Assembly (NCBI GenBank): GCA_964557575.1
Contig: CAZLBC010000021.1
Span: forward strand, 1 to 62,615
From: CAZLBC01 sp964557575
GTDB taxonomy: Bacteria; Planctomycetota; Phycisphaerae; SM23-33
Reading direction: 5' to 3'
Length of the DNA: 62,615 bases
Under the pieces are notes generated by a model. That model ran no database searches. It was given only the letters and a program-made list of their open reading frames with translations, and was not told the DNA's origin. Position 1 is the first letter of the stretch. Each line of letters starts with the position of its first letter. This document shows positions 18,236-25,455 of this stretch, piece by piece. Position numbers and translations under genes: made by a program.

Positions 18236-18394
18236 GAGCCTGTCCGAATAACCCTCTGGCTTCGGCCGGCTGCGGCGGCCCGGTAAGGTGTCGGGCTGTA
18301 TCGCCAACCCGGAGACGGGTTGCCTGCTTCCCCCGCCGTGCCCGCGGCCGCCTCGCTCGGCCTCGGGACGACGAGGAGTTATGCCGCCAGGCTC
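18236..18394 (+). mobile_element. 159-base MITE-like element with terminal inverted repeats and a TAA target duplication
   Basis: The left end reads GAGCCTGTCCGAATAAC and the right end, reverse-complemented, GAGCCTGGCGGCATAAC (14 of 17 identical). TAA flanks both ends (18233-18235 and 18395-18397). Ends of the GAGCCTGTCC type with T-N-A duplications recall IS5-family elements, but no transposase is present. The interior folds strongly: GGC-TTCG-GCC near 18258-18267 and a perfect CAACCCG-GAGA-CGGGTTG at 18305-18322. Without it, the uvrC stop would lie about 14 bases before the lgt start in a tight operon. A structured RNA is the alternative reading. Confidence 0.6.
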
Positions 18395-18411
18395 TAAATG
18401 CAAGACGGGGG

Positions 18412-19338
18412 ATGACATTTCTGTTCCCGCGCAGTATGGTAGTGCCCGTCATGAGTGCATTAGCGGCCATCGTGTGGGATGTCGACCCCGTGGCGATTCG
18501 CCTCGGCACCGTCGAGATCAGGTACTACGGTATCATCTTCGCCCTGACGCTGCTCGGGGGGTACATCCTGTGGCGACGGCAGATGCGGCGGAGGGGATAC
18601 CCGCTGAAGGTGGTGGATGATTTTATACTGTGGGGCGTGGTGGCCGTTATCGTGGGGGCGCGTTTGGGCCACTGTATTTTTTACGATCCCGGTTACTATT
18701 TCGCCGACCCGGTGACGATCCTCTTTTTCTGGCGCGGGGGGCTTGCCAGCCACGGCGCGACCGTGGGGCTGATTGTGGCCCTGTTTTTATTCGCGCGCTC
18801 GCGACGGCTCCACCCCGTTGAGATCATGGACCGGTTTTCGATGTCCGCCGCAGTCGGCGCGGCCGGTGTTCGCCTGGGTAACTTCATGAACTCCGAGATC
18901 GTCGGGCGGGCAACCGATGTCCCGTGGGCCATGGTCTTTCCCCGCTACGCGGCGATCCACAACCGGCACATCTCCATGAACGAGGCTGTGGAGGTCGCGA
19001 TCCCCCGGCATCCCTCACAGTTATACGAATTTGTTATGGGACTGGTCGTCCTTGGGCTGCTTATATTTGCCGACCGGCTGGCGGGCAAGGAACACCGCCC
19101 GCTGGGATTGATTACGGGTCTGTTTCTCGCGGCCTACTTTTCCGGTAGGTTTATCGTGGAATTTTTCAAGGAATACCAGGCATTCGGGCAGGATTCCGTG
19201 CTGACCATGGGACAGGTCCTTTCCATCCCGCCGTTCCTGGCCGGCGCCGGATTGCTGTTGTGGGCGTTCCTCGGGAAAAGAAAAACTCCCGGATTCTGCG
19301 TGGATACCGGTTCCCCGACGGGGAAAAACGGCAGTTGA
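18412..19338 (+). CDS. lgt: Prolipoprotein diacylglyceryl transferase
   Basis: Lgt transfers diacylglycerol from phosphatidylglycerol to the lipobox cysteine of prelipoproteins at the inner membrane, the first step of lipoprotein maturation. The protein has 308 residues and about seven membrane segments. Key motifs are present: GGLASHGATVG (the essential His loop), RLGNFMNSEIVGR (the Lgt signature with its Arg, Asn and Glu) and GRFIVEFFKE near the C-terminus. ATG 18412 follows a GGGGG-type ribosome site; ATG 18436 and 18451 are also possible. Many lipobox proteins in this window are its likely substrates, and lnt lies at 36.2 kb. Confidence 0.95.
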   Translation: MTFLFPRSMVVPVMSALAAIVWDVDPVAIRLGTVEIRYYGIIFALTLLGGYILWRRQMRRRGYPLKVVDDFILWGVVAVIVGARLGHCIFYDPGYYFADPVTILFFWRGGLASHGATVGLIVALFLFARSRRLHPVEIMDRFSMSAAVGAAGVRLGNFMNSEIVGRATDVPWAMVFPRYAAIHNRHISMNEAVEVAIPRHPSQLYEFVMGLVVLGLLIFADRLAGKEHRPLGLITGLFLAAYFSGRFIVEFFKEYQAFGQDSVLTMGQVLSIPPFLAGAGLLLWAFLGKRKTPGFCVDTGSPTGKNGS

Positions 19339-19472
19339 GCCGTTCAGACGTCTCTTTGCTTCTGCCAGAAAAGCAGTATGGGGGTATTTTCGGGCCGCAT
19401 CGGCAGATTCAGCAGGGTATGCGCGGGGAATTGAATAACATAACTCATTATTATTAAAGGTAAAGCGTCAGG

Positions 19473-19489
19473 TGGCACCGCAGTTGCTA
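19473..19489 (+). promoter_or_regulatory. Sigma-54 (RpoN) promoter of the receiver-groES-groEL unit
   Basis: TGGCACC, four bases, then TTGCTA match the -24/-12 consensus TGGCACG-N4-TTGCA, with GG and GC ten bases apart. Transcription should begin near 19499, just before the receiver-like gene. The rest of the 19339-19507 gap is AT-rich with no gene. No CIRCE inverted repeat and no good TTGACA/TATAAT pair is visible here or before groES. Confidence 0.75.
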
Positions 19490-19507
19490 ACATCCGGGTA
19501 GCGATGC

Positions 19508-19969
19508 ATGTATGTATTCGTCGATGTGGATGCTGTATCGATTCAGGTACCGAGTGTTACAATGATATGGGAACCCGGAAAATCAAGGCCGCTGGAAATG
19601 GTCGTTACCGGCGAGGCCGGGCAGTGGGGTCCCGCTTTGAGCAAGCTGGTCGGTTCGCGGCTGCTCCATATGATGCAGGCCGCGGATGACCGGGAGTTGC
19701 TCGATATCGTCGGCAGTGGCCGGACGGACCTGGCGGTCATCGACGAAGAGGCGTCGCGTGACGTCGGTCTCATGCGCCTGGTGCGGATAATCAGGCGTCT
19801 CGATGAGCACGTCGCCATTGTCCTGGTGACGAATCATGCCGAACGGCGGTGGCTCGAGGATGCGCTCGACCTCGCCGCCTTCAGCGTCCTGGGCAAGCCG
19901 CTGCAGTTCGAGGCGCTCCTGCGGCAGCTCCACGGCGTGATGGTGAAACTCAACAGGTACGTAACGTAG
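19508..19969 (+). CDS. Degenerate CheY-like receiver-domain protein, first gene of the groESL unit
   Basis: The longest frame has 153 residues. A single receiver fold spans about residues 31-148: the aspartate-bearing strand is DLAVID (Asp79), the switch Thr is in VLVTN (Thr108) and the conserved Lys is in LGKPL (Lys130). The acidic pair of strand 1 is reduced to VTGE, so phosphorylation may be impaired. ATG 19598, preceded by AAGG at 9 bases, would start exactly at the domain and is my preferred start. There is no output domain. It lies between a sigma-54 promoter and groES (55-base gap), so it is probably co-expressed with the chaperonin. Its function is unknown. Confidence 0.75.
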   Translation: MYVFVDVDAVSIQVPSVTMIWEPGKSRPLEMVVTGEAGQWGPALSKLVGSRLLHMMQAADDRELLDIVGSGRTDLAVIDEEASRDVGLMRLVRIIRRLDEHVAIVLVTNHAERRWLEDALDLAAFSVLGKPLQFEALLRQLHGVMVKLNRYVT

Positions 19970-20024
19970 TTCTTTTCAATACAGGTTCTGATTTCCATGG
20001 TTTTCAGAAAAGAAGGAGTGAGAG

Positions 20025-20378
20025 ATGGCTAAATCGTCAAAGGCGAAGTCGAAGAAGTCGAAGGCGTCGAAGAAAAAGAGCAGCGATAAGGCGGCCGTTC
20101 GTCCCCTCGGGGGACGTATACTGGTCAGGCGCCTGGAGCCGGAAGAGGTAACCGACGGCGGGATTATTCTGCCCGACGCGGCGAAGGAAAAACCCCAGAA
20201 GGGCAAGGTCATCGCTCTGGGCGACGGCAGGGAACTGGCCGACGGGTCGCGGGCCGATTTTCAGGTCAAAAAGGGCGATACGGTATTGTTCAAGAGCTAC
20301 GCAGGCACCGATGTCAAGGTCGAAGGCGAAGAGCTGATGATCATGGAAGAGGAAGACGTTCTGGCGATCATCGACTGA
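20025..20378 (+). CDS. groES: Co-chaperonin GroES with a lysine/serine-rich N-terminal extension
   Basis: GroES caps the GroEL cage. The 117 residues contain the complete family core from about 23 (VRPLGGRILVRR) through the mobile loop (EVTDGGIILPDAAKEKPQKGKVIALG) to EEDVLAIID. The first 22 residues are unusual, with ten lysines and many serines, absent from the standard protein of about 97 residues; the tail is predicted disordered and basic. GAAGGAG lies about 8 bases before the ATG, which supports this start and so the extension. groEL follows after 65 bases. Confidence 0.95.
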   Translation: MAKSSKAKSKKSKASKKKSSDKAAVRPLGGRILVRRLEPEEVTDGGIILPDAAKEKPQKGKVIALGDGRELADGSRADFQVKKGDTVLFKSYAGTDVKVEGEELMIMEEEDVLAIID

Positions 20379-20443
20379 CGGACCTGGCATGAGTCCGGAT
20401 GTGCTGATGAGCCGAACCCGATTGATTACAGGAGTACAATACG

Positions 20444-22072
20444 ATGGCAAAGAAAAAAATAGTGTTTGATACCGACGCCCGGGAAGGCATACGGCAGGGC
20501 GTGAATGTTCTCGCCAAGGCCGTGAAAGGCACGCTGGGGCCCACCGGGCGTGTGGTCGTGCTGGAGAAGTCATTCGGTGCGCCGACCGTCACGAAGGACG
20601 GCGTCACCGTGGCCAAGGAGATAGAACTCGAGGACCCGAACGAAAACATGGGTGCACAGATGGTCAAGGAGGTTGCGTCGAAGACGTCTGATGTGGCGGG
20701 CGACGGCACCACCACGGCGACTATTTACGCCGAGGCTATCTTTGAAGAGGGCCTGAAGAACGTCGTGGCCGGTACCGATGCCATGGAACTGAAACGGGGC
20801 ATTGATACGGCCGTGAAGGCGATCGTCGACGAACTGTCGAAGATGTCCAAGGACGTCAAGGGCAGAAAGGAAATCGCCCAGGTCGGTACCTGCTCGGCCA
20901 ACCAGGACGCGGAGATTGGCAAGCACATCGCCGATGCGATGGAAAACGTTGGCAAGGACGGGGTGGTTACCGTCGAAGAAGGCAAGGGCCTCGAGACCAG
21001 CGTCGATCTCGTGGAAGGCATGCAGTTCGACAAGGGATATATCAGCCCCCACTTCATCAACGACATCGAGGCCCGGGAAGTGGTGTTCGAGAAGCCGTTT
21101 ATCCTGATATTCGAGAAGAAGCTCTCCACGATCAAGGACTTGGTACCTCTCCTCGAGAAAATCACCAAGGCGGGACGCCCGCTGCTGATCATTGCCGAAG
21201 ACGTCGAGGGCGAGGCCCTCGCCACGCTGGTGGTCAACAAGCTGCGCGGTATGCTCCAGTGCTGCGCGGTCAAGGCGCCCGGTTTCGGCGACCGCCGCAA
21301 GGAAATGCTCCGTGACATCGCCTGCCTGACGGGCGGCAGGGCCATCATGGAGGATATGGGCGTCAACCTCGAGAACGTGGATATCGCCGATCTCGGCGCC
21401 GCCAAGAGCGTTCGCATCGACAAGGACGACACCACGATCATCGAGGGTGCCGGCGACGTTGCGGAGGTAAAGGCGCGCATCGAGCAGATCAAGGCCGAAA
21501 TCGAGACGACCACGAGCGATTACGATCGCGAGAAACTCGAAGAGCGCCTCGCGAAGCTCGCCGGCGGGGTTGCCCAGATCAACGTGGGTGCGGCCACCGA
21601 AGTTGAGATGAAAGAGAAGAAGGCCAGGGTCGAGGATGCCCTCCACGCCTGCCGTGCCGCGGTGGAAGAAGGCGTGCTGCCGGGAGGCGGCATCGCCGTT
21701 CTCGCCGCCCGCGAATCGCTGAAGAAGCTGAAGTTCGCCGTCGACGGCGAAAGGGTCGGCGCGGATATCGTCTACCGGGCCGTCGAGGCACCGCTGAAAC
21801 AGTTGGCCGAGAACAGCGGCCTGAACGGCAGCGTCGTGTTGATGAAGGTGCTCGAGGAGAAAGACAAGGCGAATTACGGCTACAACGCCATGGCCGGCAA
21901 GTACGGCGACCTGGTCAAGGACGGCGTGATCGTTCCCACCAAGGTCGAGCGGATCGCGCTTCAGAACGCAGCGAGCGTGGCCGGTCTTCTCCTGACCACG
22001 GACGCGGTGATATCCGAGATCCCCGAGAAGAAGCAGGCCCCGGCGCCGGGCATGGGGGAGGACATGATGTAA
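20444..22072 (+). CDS. groEL: Chaperonin GroEL
   Basis: This is the 60 kDa chaperonin that folds proteins in its central cavity with GroES and ATP. The 542 residues match family length. Signatures seen: GPTGRVVVLEKSFGAPTVTKDG, the ATP-binding DVAGDGTTTATI, GGVAQINVGAATEVEMKEKKARVEDALHA and VLPGGG. The C-terminus is GMGEDMM, shorter in GGM repeats than in the E. coli protein. It is the last gene of the unit starting at 19473; a strong terminator follows. Confidence 0.98.
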   Translation: MAKKKIVFDTDAREGIRQGVNVLAKAVKGTLGPTGRVVVLEKSFGAPTVTKDGVTVAKEIELEDPNENMGAQMVKEVASKTSDVAGDGTTTATIYAEAIFEEGLKNVVAGTDAMELKRGIDTAVKAIVDELSKMSKDVKGRKEIAQVGTCSANQDAEIGKHIADAMENVGKDGVVTVEEGKGLETSVDLVEGMQFDKGYISPHFINDIEAREVVFEKPFILIFEKKLSTIKDLVPLLEKITKAGRPLLIIAEDVEGEALATLVVNKLRGMLQCCAVKAPGFGDRRKEMLRDIACLTGGRAIMEDMGVNLENVDIADLGAAKSVRIDKDDTTIIEGAGDVAEVKARIEQIKAEIETTTSDYDREKLEERLAKLAGGVAQINVGAATEVEMKEKKARVEDALHACRAAVEEGVLPGGGIAVLAARESLKKLKFAVDGERVGADIVYRAVEAPLKQLAENSGLNGSVVLMKVLEEKDKANYGYNAMAGKYGDLVKDGVIVPTKVERIALQNAASVAGLLLTTDAVISEIPEKKQAPAPGMGEDMM

Positions 22073-22107
22073 CGGTTCCGGCTTTCCGCCGGATCGCATG
22101 TATACCA

Positions 22108-22144
22108 CAGGCGGGCCGTCCGTAACCGGGCGGCCCGCCTGTTT
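22108..22144 (+). terminator. Rho-independent terminator after groEL
   Basis: CAGGCGGGCCG pairs with CGGCCCGCCTG (11 bp) followed by TTTA. It lies between convergent genes, ends 2 bases from the stop of the minus-strand lipoprotein gene, and can act in both directions. Confidence 0.85.
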
Positions 22145-22146
22145 AC

Positions 22147-22770
22147 TTATCGTATTTCGAGTTCGATGATCTGCCGGTCGTAGGCGACCGTTCCCTCGAC
22201 GTGGAGCGTGAACCGGTACCACCCCTCGGGGAGTTCGGTTATGCCGAGATCCAGCGCGTCTCCCTTGAGGTGCTCGAACGTGTTCATCGTCGTTGCGTTT
22301 CCGGCTTCGAGTTTTTCGTTTCCCGCGTAGCGGTAAAAATGACCCGCGGTGGTCTTATCTTCGAGCAGGGGATACATGGAAAGATAGGTCTTTTCCGGCT
22401 TGATTGCCCCGAGTCGTTTCTCGTTGGGGATGAACAGCAGCTCGGGTGTTTTGCCGCACGTCGTCACGGTCCATATCTGCTGCCCGCCGTCCTTCCTGAA
22501 CGGCCGGGTGGCCTTGCCGTCGAGCCTGACCGATATGTCCCAGCCCTGGTGGTAAGGGGTACTGGTTTCGGTTTCCGGTGCGACCGCCGCTTCTGCTCGC
22601 TGCGCCCGGTTTTCACGAATCCCTTCGGCCTCTACACGGGCCGCGGGTGTTTCATCCGGCGGCGCGGCCTCTTCGCTCCGGTCCGTTTTCCAGAACTGCA
22701 TGCCGTTTCTGCATCCCGGTGAAACGAGGACCGCGAAGATCGGGAGTATAACGATCAATGACCTTTTCAT
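22147..22770 (-). CDS. Lipoprotein of unknown function
   Basis: The protein has 207 residues, a lysine/arginine start, a hydrophobic stretch (LIVILPIFAVLVSPGC) and Cys20 as probable lipidation site, with an unusual SPGC lipobox. An acidic/alanine-rich linker (about 25-75) leads to a globular beta-rich domain (YHQGWDISVRLDG, IWTVTTCGKTPELLFIP, GWYRFTLHVEG). I do not recognise the family. AAAGGA about 8 bases before the ATG supports this start. It is transcribed alone and divergently from priA. Confidence 0.7.
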   Translation of the reverse strand: MKRSLIVILPIFAVLVSPGCRNGMQFWKTDRSEEAAPPDETPAARVEAEGIRENRAQRAEAAVAPETETSTPYHQGWDISVRLDGKATRPFRKDGGQQIWTVTTCGKTPELLFIPNEKRLGAIKPEKTYLSMYPLLEDKTTAGHFYRYAGNEKLEAGNATTMNTFEHLKGDALDLGITELPEGWYRFTLHVEGTVAYDRQIIELEIR

Positions 22771-22974
22771 TATCGAGTCCTTTCTCTGTCTATTGACGGG
22801 TCATCTGCACATAAAGCGCGTGTGCACCATGCAATATAATTCGGAATTCAATTGTATTATACTTTACCCCGCGGGATGTGCATGCGGCGGTCGAATAAAT
22901 TTTTATCGCGGTTTTCCGACCGGTTCGTCGTGTCTTTCTGGCATGCGTTGCCGGCAGACGGTAGTATTGACGCA

Positions 22975-25227
22975 ATGAAAAAGTTGTTCGAGGACAGGGA
23001 TGATTCGCGCGATGCCGAACCGGGCGGGAGGATTGTCGGTATTGCCGTGGCGGTGGGCGTATGGGGCCTGTACGACTACCGCTGGCCCGCATCGCTCGGT
23101 GAACCGTTCAAGGGGCAACGGGTTTTCGTTCCCTTCGGGGCCGGTGACCGGAAAACCCCGGGGTTCGTCGTCGAACGCGATCGGCCGCCGCCCGAGGGCA
23201 TTCGGCTGAAGACGGTTTCGGCGGTTGTTGACGGGACGCTTCAGACCAGCCTCGCGGTGTTTGCGCTCGCTGAATGGATGGCCGACTACTACATGACGCC
23301 TCTCGGGTTTGTGCTGCAGACGTGCATTCCATCGGTTGCCGGACACCACGCTGATCGCAGGGAGACCTGCGTCTACCTGGCGGAGGGGGGCGAACCGGAC
23401 GCCCGCATGGGTTCCCGGCAAAAGCAACTCCTCGATGAATTGGTGGAAGCAAAACGGCAGGGAATAGAGCCGGTTCAACTGAGCGTGCTGTTGAAAAAAT
23501 GCGGTGCCGACAGGAAGAGTTTCCAGGGGCTGGTGACGAGGGGACTGGTGCGTACCGAGATGCGCGCGGTGCAACTTGAATCTCTCGCGGACGGTACCCG
23601 GGCGGCTTCCGATCCCTTCGAGCTCAACGCCGAACAGGCGGCGGTCGTCGCGTCATTACGGGAGAAGATCGATGCCGGCGGCTACGGCGCCACGCTGCTC
23701 CACGGCGTCACGGGCAGCGGAAAAACCGAGATATACGTGCGGTTGATACGGCGGGTGGTCGCACAGGGGCGCAGCGTGATCCTCCTGACACCGGAAATCG
23801 CCCTCGCGACACAGACCTTCAGGCGATTGCTCGCCCGGCTCGGGCGGGTCGCGGTGCTCCATAGCGGCATGACCCCGAACCAGCGGTCATACAACTGGGA
23901 GCAGATACGGCAGGGAAATGCCGACGTCGTGGTGGGTCCCCGCAGTGCCGTGTTCGCGCCGGTCCCGCGGCTGGGGCTGATTATCGTCGACGAGGAGCAC
24001 GAGAACAGTTACAAGCAGGGCACGGCGCCCCGCTATCACGGGCGGGACGTGGCGGTGAAACGCGCCGCCCTGGAAGGCGTGCCGGTGATACTCGGGACCG
24101 CCACGCCGTCGATGGAGTCGTTCAATAACGCCCGCGAGGGTCGCTACGATTTGCTGACGCTGCCGCACCGGGTCCGCGGCCTCCCGATGCCCGCCCTGAA
24201 GGTGGTCAACCTCCGCCGGGAGATGTCGCCGCGCAGGGTTGAACTGCTCGGGCGGACCCTTTCGGCAAAGATGGCCGCCGCGCTGGAACGTGGCGAGCAG
24301 GTCATACTGCTGATGAATCGCCGGGGATACGCCAGTTATGTCTTCTGTCCGTCATGCAAGTGGATGCTGGAGTGCCGGCATTGCGCAATGCCGATGGTCT
24401 GGCACCGCTCGCTTGAGCTTGCCACCTGCCACCACTGCGGCAAGACCGCGGCCCTCCCGGATTTCTGCCCGGCGTGCGAGGGGAAGATACTGCTCTTCGG
24501 CTACGGAATTCAGCGGATCGAGGACGAACTGACGCGGAAGTTCCCCCACGCCCGCTTTGCCCGGATGGACAGCGACACGATGACCTCACCGAAGCAATTC
24601 AAGCAGGTGATCGGCGACTTCGGCGACGGGGAACTTGATATACTCCTTGGTACGCAGATGGTCGCCAAGGGACTCGATTTTCCCAACGTGTCCCTCGTCG
24701 GCGTCGTGTCGGCGGACACCTGCCTGTCGATAAACGATTTCCGCGCGTCCGAGCGCACCTTTCAATTGATCGTCCAGGTCGCGGGCAGGGCGGGGCGGGG
24801 AACCGTCCCCGGCGCGGTGATCGTGCAGACCCTCTACGAGGACGATCCCGCCGTCAGGCATGCCGTCGGCCACGACTACGACGGATTTTCCAAAACGGAA
24901 CTCCACGACCGGCGCGACGCCGGGCTCCCCCCCTTTACGCGGATGGTGCGGTTTATCATCAAGGATACCGATATCGAGCGGGCCGCGGATGCCGCCGATC
25001 AGTTCGCCGCCGCACTCCGGACATACCTGCCCCGCGACGGTGTCACGTTCATCGGTCCCCAGCAGGCCGTCCTCGCCAGGATCAAAGATCGCTTCCGCTT
25101 CCACCTGATCCTTATCTCCCCCCGTCCCGGTCTCATCCAGGATGCTCTCAACCCCCGCCTCCCCGACCTCCAGAAAAAGATTCCGGCCGACATTATTATC
25201 GACGTCGACCCTGTGGATTTGATGTAG
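22975..25227 (+). CDS. priA: Primosomal protein N' (replication restart helicase PriA)
   Basis: PriA recognises stalled forks and reloads the replisome, unwinding DNA 3' to 5'. From the ATG at 22975 there are 750 residues. The N-terminal DNA-binding domain (GLYDYRWP, GQRVFVPFG) is followed by a helicase core with Walker A GVTGSGKTE, Walker B DEEHENSYKQ and motif GTATPSMES. Eight zinc-binding cysteines in four CxxC pairs (CPSC, CRHC, CHHC, CPAC) precede GTQMVAKGLDFPNV and QVAGRAGRG. An upstream in-frame ATG at 22852 would add 41 residues that do not look like PriA. Confidence 0.95.
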   Translation: MKKLFEDRDDSRDAEPGGRIVGIAVAVGVWGLYDYRWPASLGEPFKGQRVFVPFGAGDRKTPGFVVERDRPPPEGIRLKTVSAVVDGTLQTSLAVFALAEWMADYYMTPLGFVLQTCIPSVAGHHADRRETCVYLAEGGEPDARMGSRQKQLLDELVEAKRQGIEPVQLSVLLKKCGADRKSFQGLVTRGLVRTEMRAVQLESLADGTRAASDPFELNAEQAAVVASLREKIDAGGYGATLLHGVTGSGKTEIYVRLIRRVVAQGRSVILLTPEIALATQTFRRLLARLGRVAVLHSGMTPNQRSYNWEQIRQGNADVVVGPRSAVFAPVPRLGLIIVDEEHENSYKQGTAPRYHGRDVAVKRAALEGVPVILGTATPSMESFNNAREGRYDLLTLPHRVRGLPMPALKVVNLRREMSPRRVELLGRTLSAKMAAALERGEQVILLMNRRGYASYVFCPSCKWMLECRHCAMPMVWHRSLELATCHHCGKTAALPDFCPACEGKILLFGYGIQRIEDELTRKFPHARFARMDSDTMTSPKQFKQVIGDFGDGELDILLGTQMVAKGLDFPNVSLVGVVSADTCLSINDFRASERTFQLIVQVAGRAGRGTVPGAVIVQTLYEDDPAVRHAVGHDYDGFSKTELHDRRDAGLPPFTRMVRFIIKDTDIERAADAADQFAAALRTYLPRDGVTFIGPQQAVLARIKDRFRFHLILISPRPGLIQDALNPRLPDLQKKIPADIIIDVDPVDLM

Positions 25228-25231
25228 GGAG

Positions 25232-25395
25232 CGGTCCCGCCCGGCAACGAGGGCGGCATTCGAACGGCTGCATCGCCGCCCGGCGTCATCAGCCTGCATC
25301 GGCGGCTCGTTTTACCGAGCCGCCTGCTTCGGCTTCTTCGCCGTACGGCGATTCGCTCGTTCTCGGTGGCGCGCTCTCGTTGCCGGGCGGAACCG
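25232..25395. repeat. 164-base element bounded by a 20-base inverted repeat
   Basis: CGGTCCCGCCCGGCAACGAG at 25232-25251 pairs with CTCGTTGCCGGGCGGAACCG at 25376-25395, with one mismatch. Inside is a perfect 9-bp hairpin, GGCGGCTCG/CGAGCCGCC, at 25301-25324. It lies between the convergent ends of priA and the secreted-protein gene. I see no target duplication and no gene in 25228-25455. It may be a bidirectional terminator, a small mobile repeat or a structured RNA. Confidence 0.6.
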
Positions 25396-25455
25396 TTGCG
25401 CTTGCCGGGGGAGGCAGGCGGGAGATACGGAAGTGATTGCGGTGACGTCCGGCGA

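Noticed and set aside
16103..18418. 771-codon minus-strand frame across uvrC
   Set aside because: It overlaps complete UvrC and PDZ domains and has no recognisable motif; it is a shadow of high GC at third positions.
19339..20024. CIRCE/HrcA operator before groES
   Set aside because: I looked for TTAGCACTC-N9-GAGTGCTAA and found no half-site pair; a sigma-54 element is there instead.
20570..22222. 550-codon minus-strand frame across groEL
   Set aside because: It is antisense to an intact GroEL and, though His/Leu/Asp-rich, has no domain; such frames are common opposite groEL.
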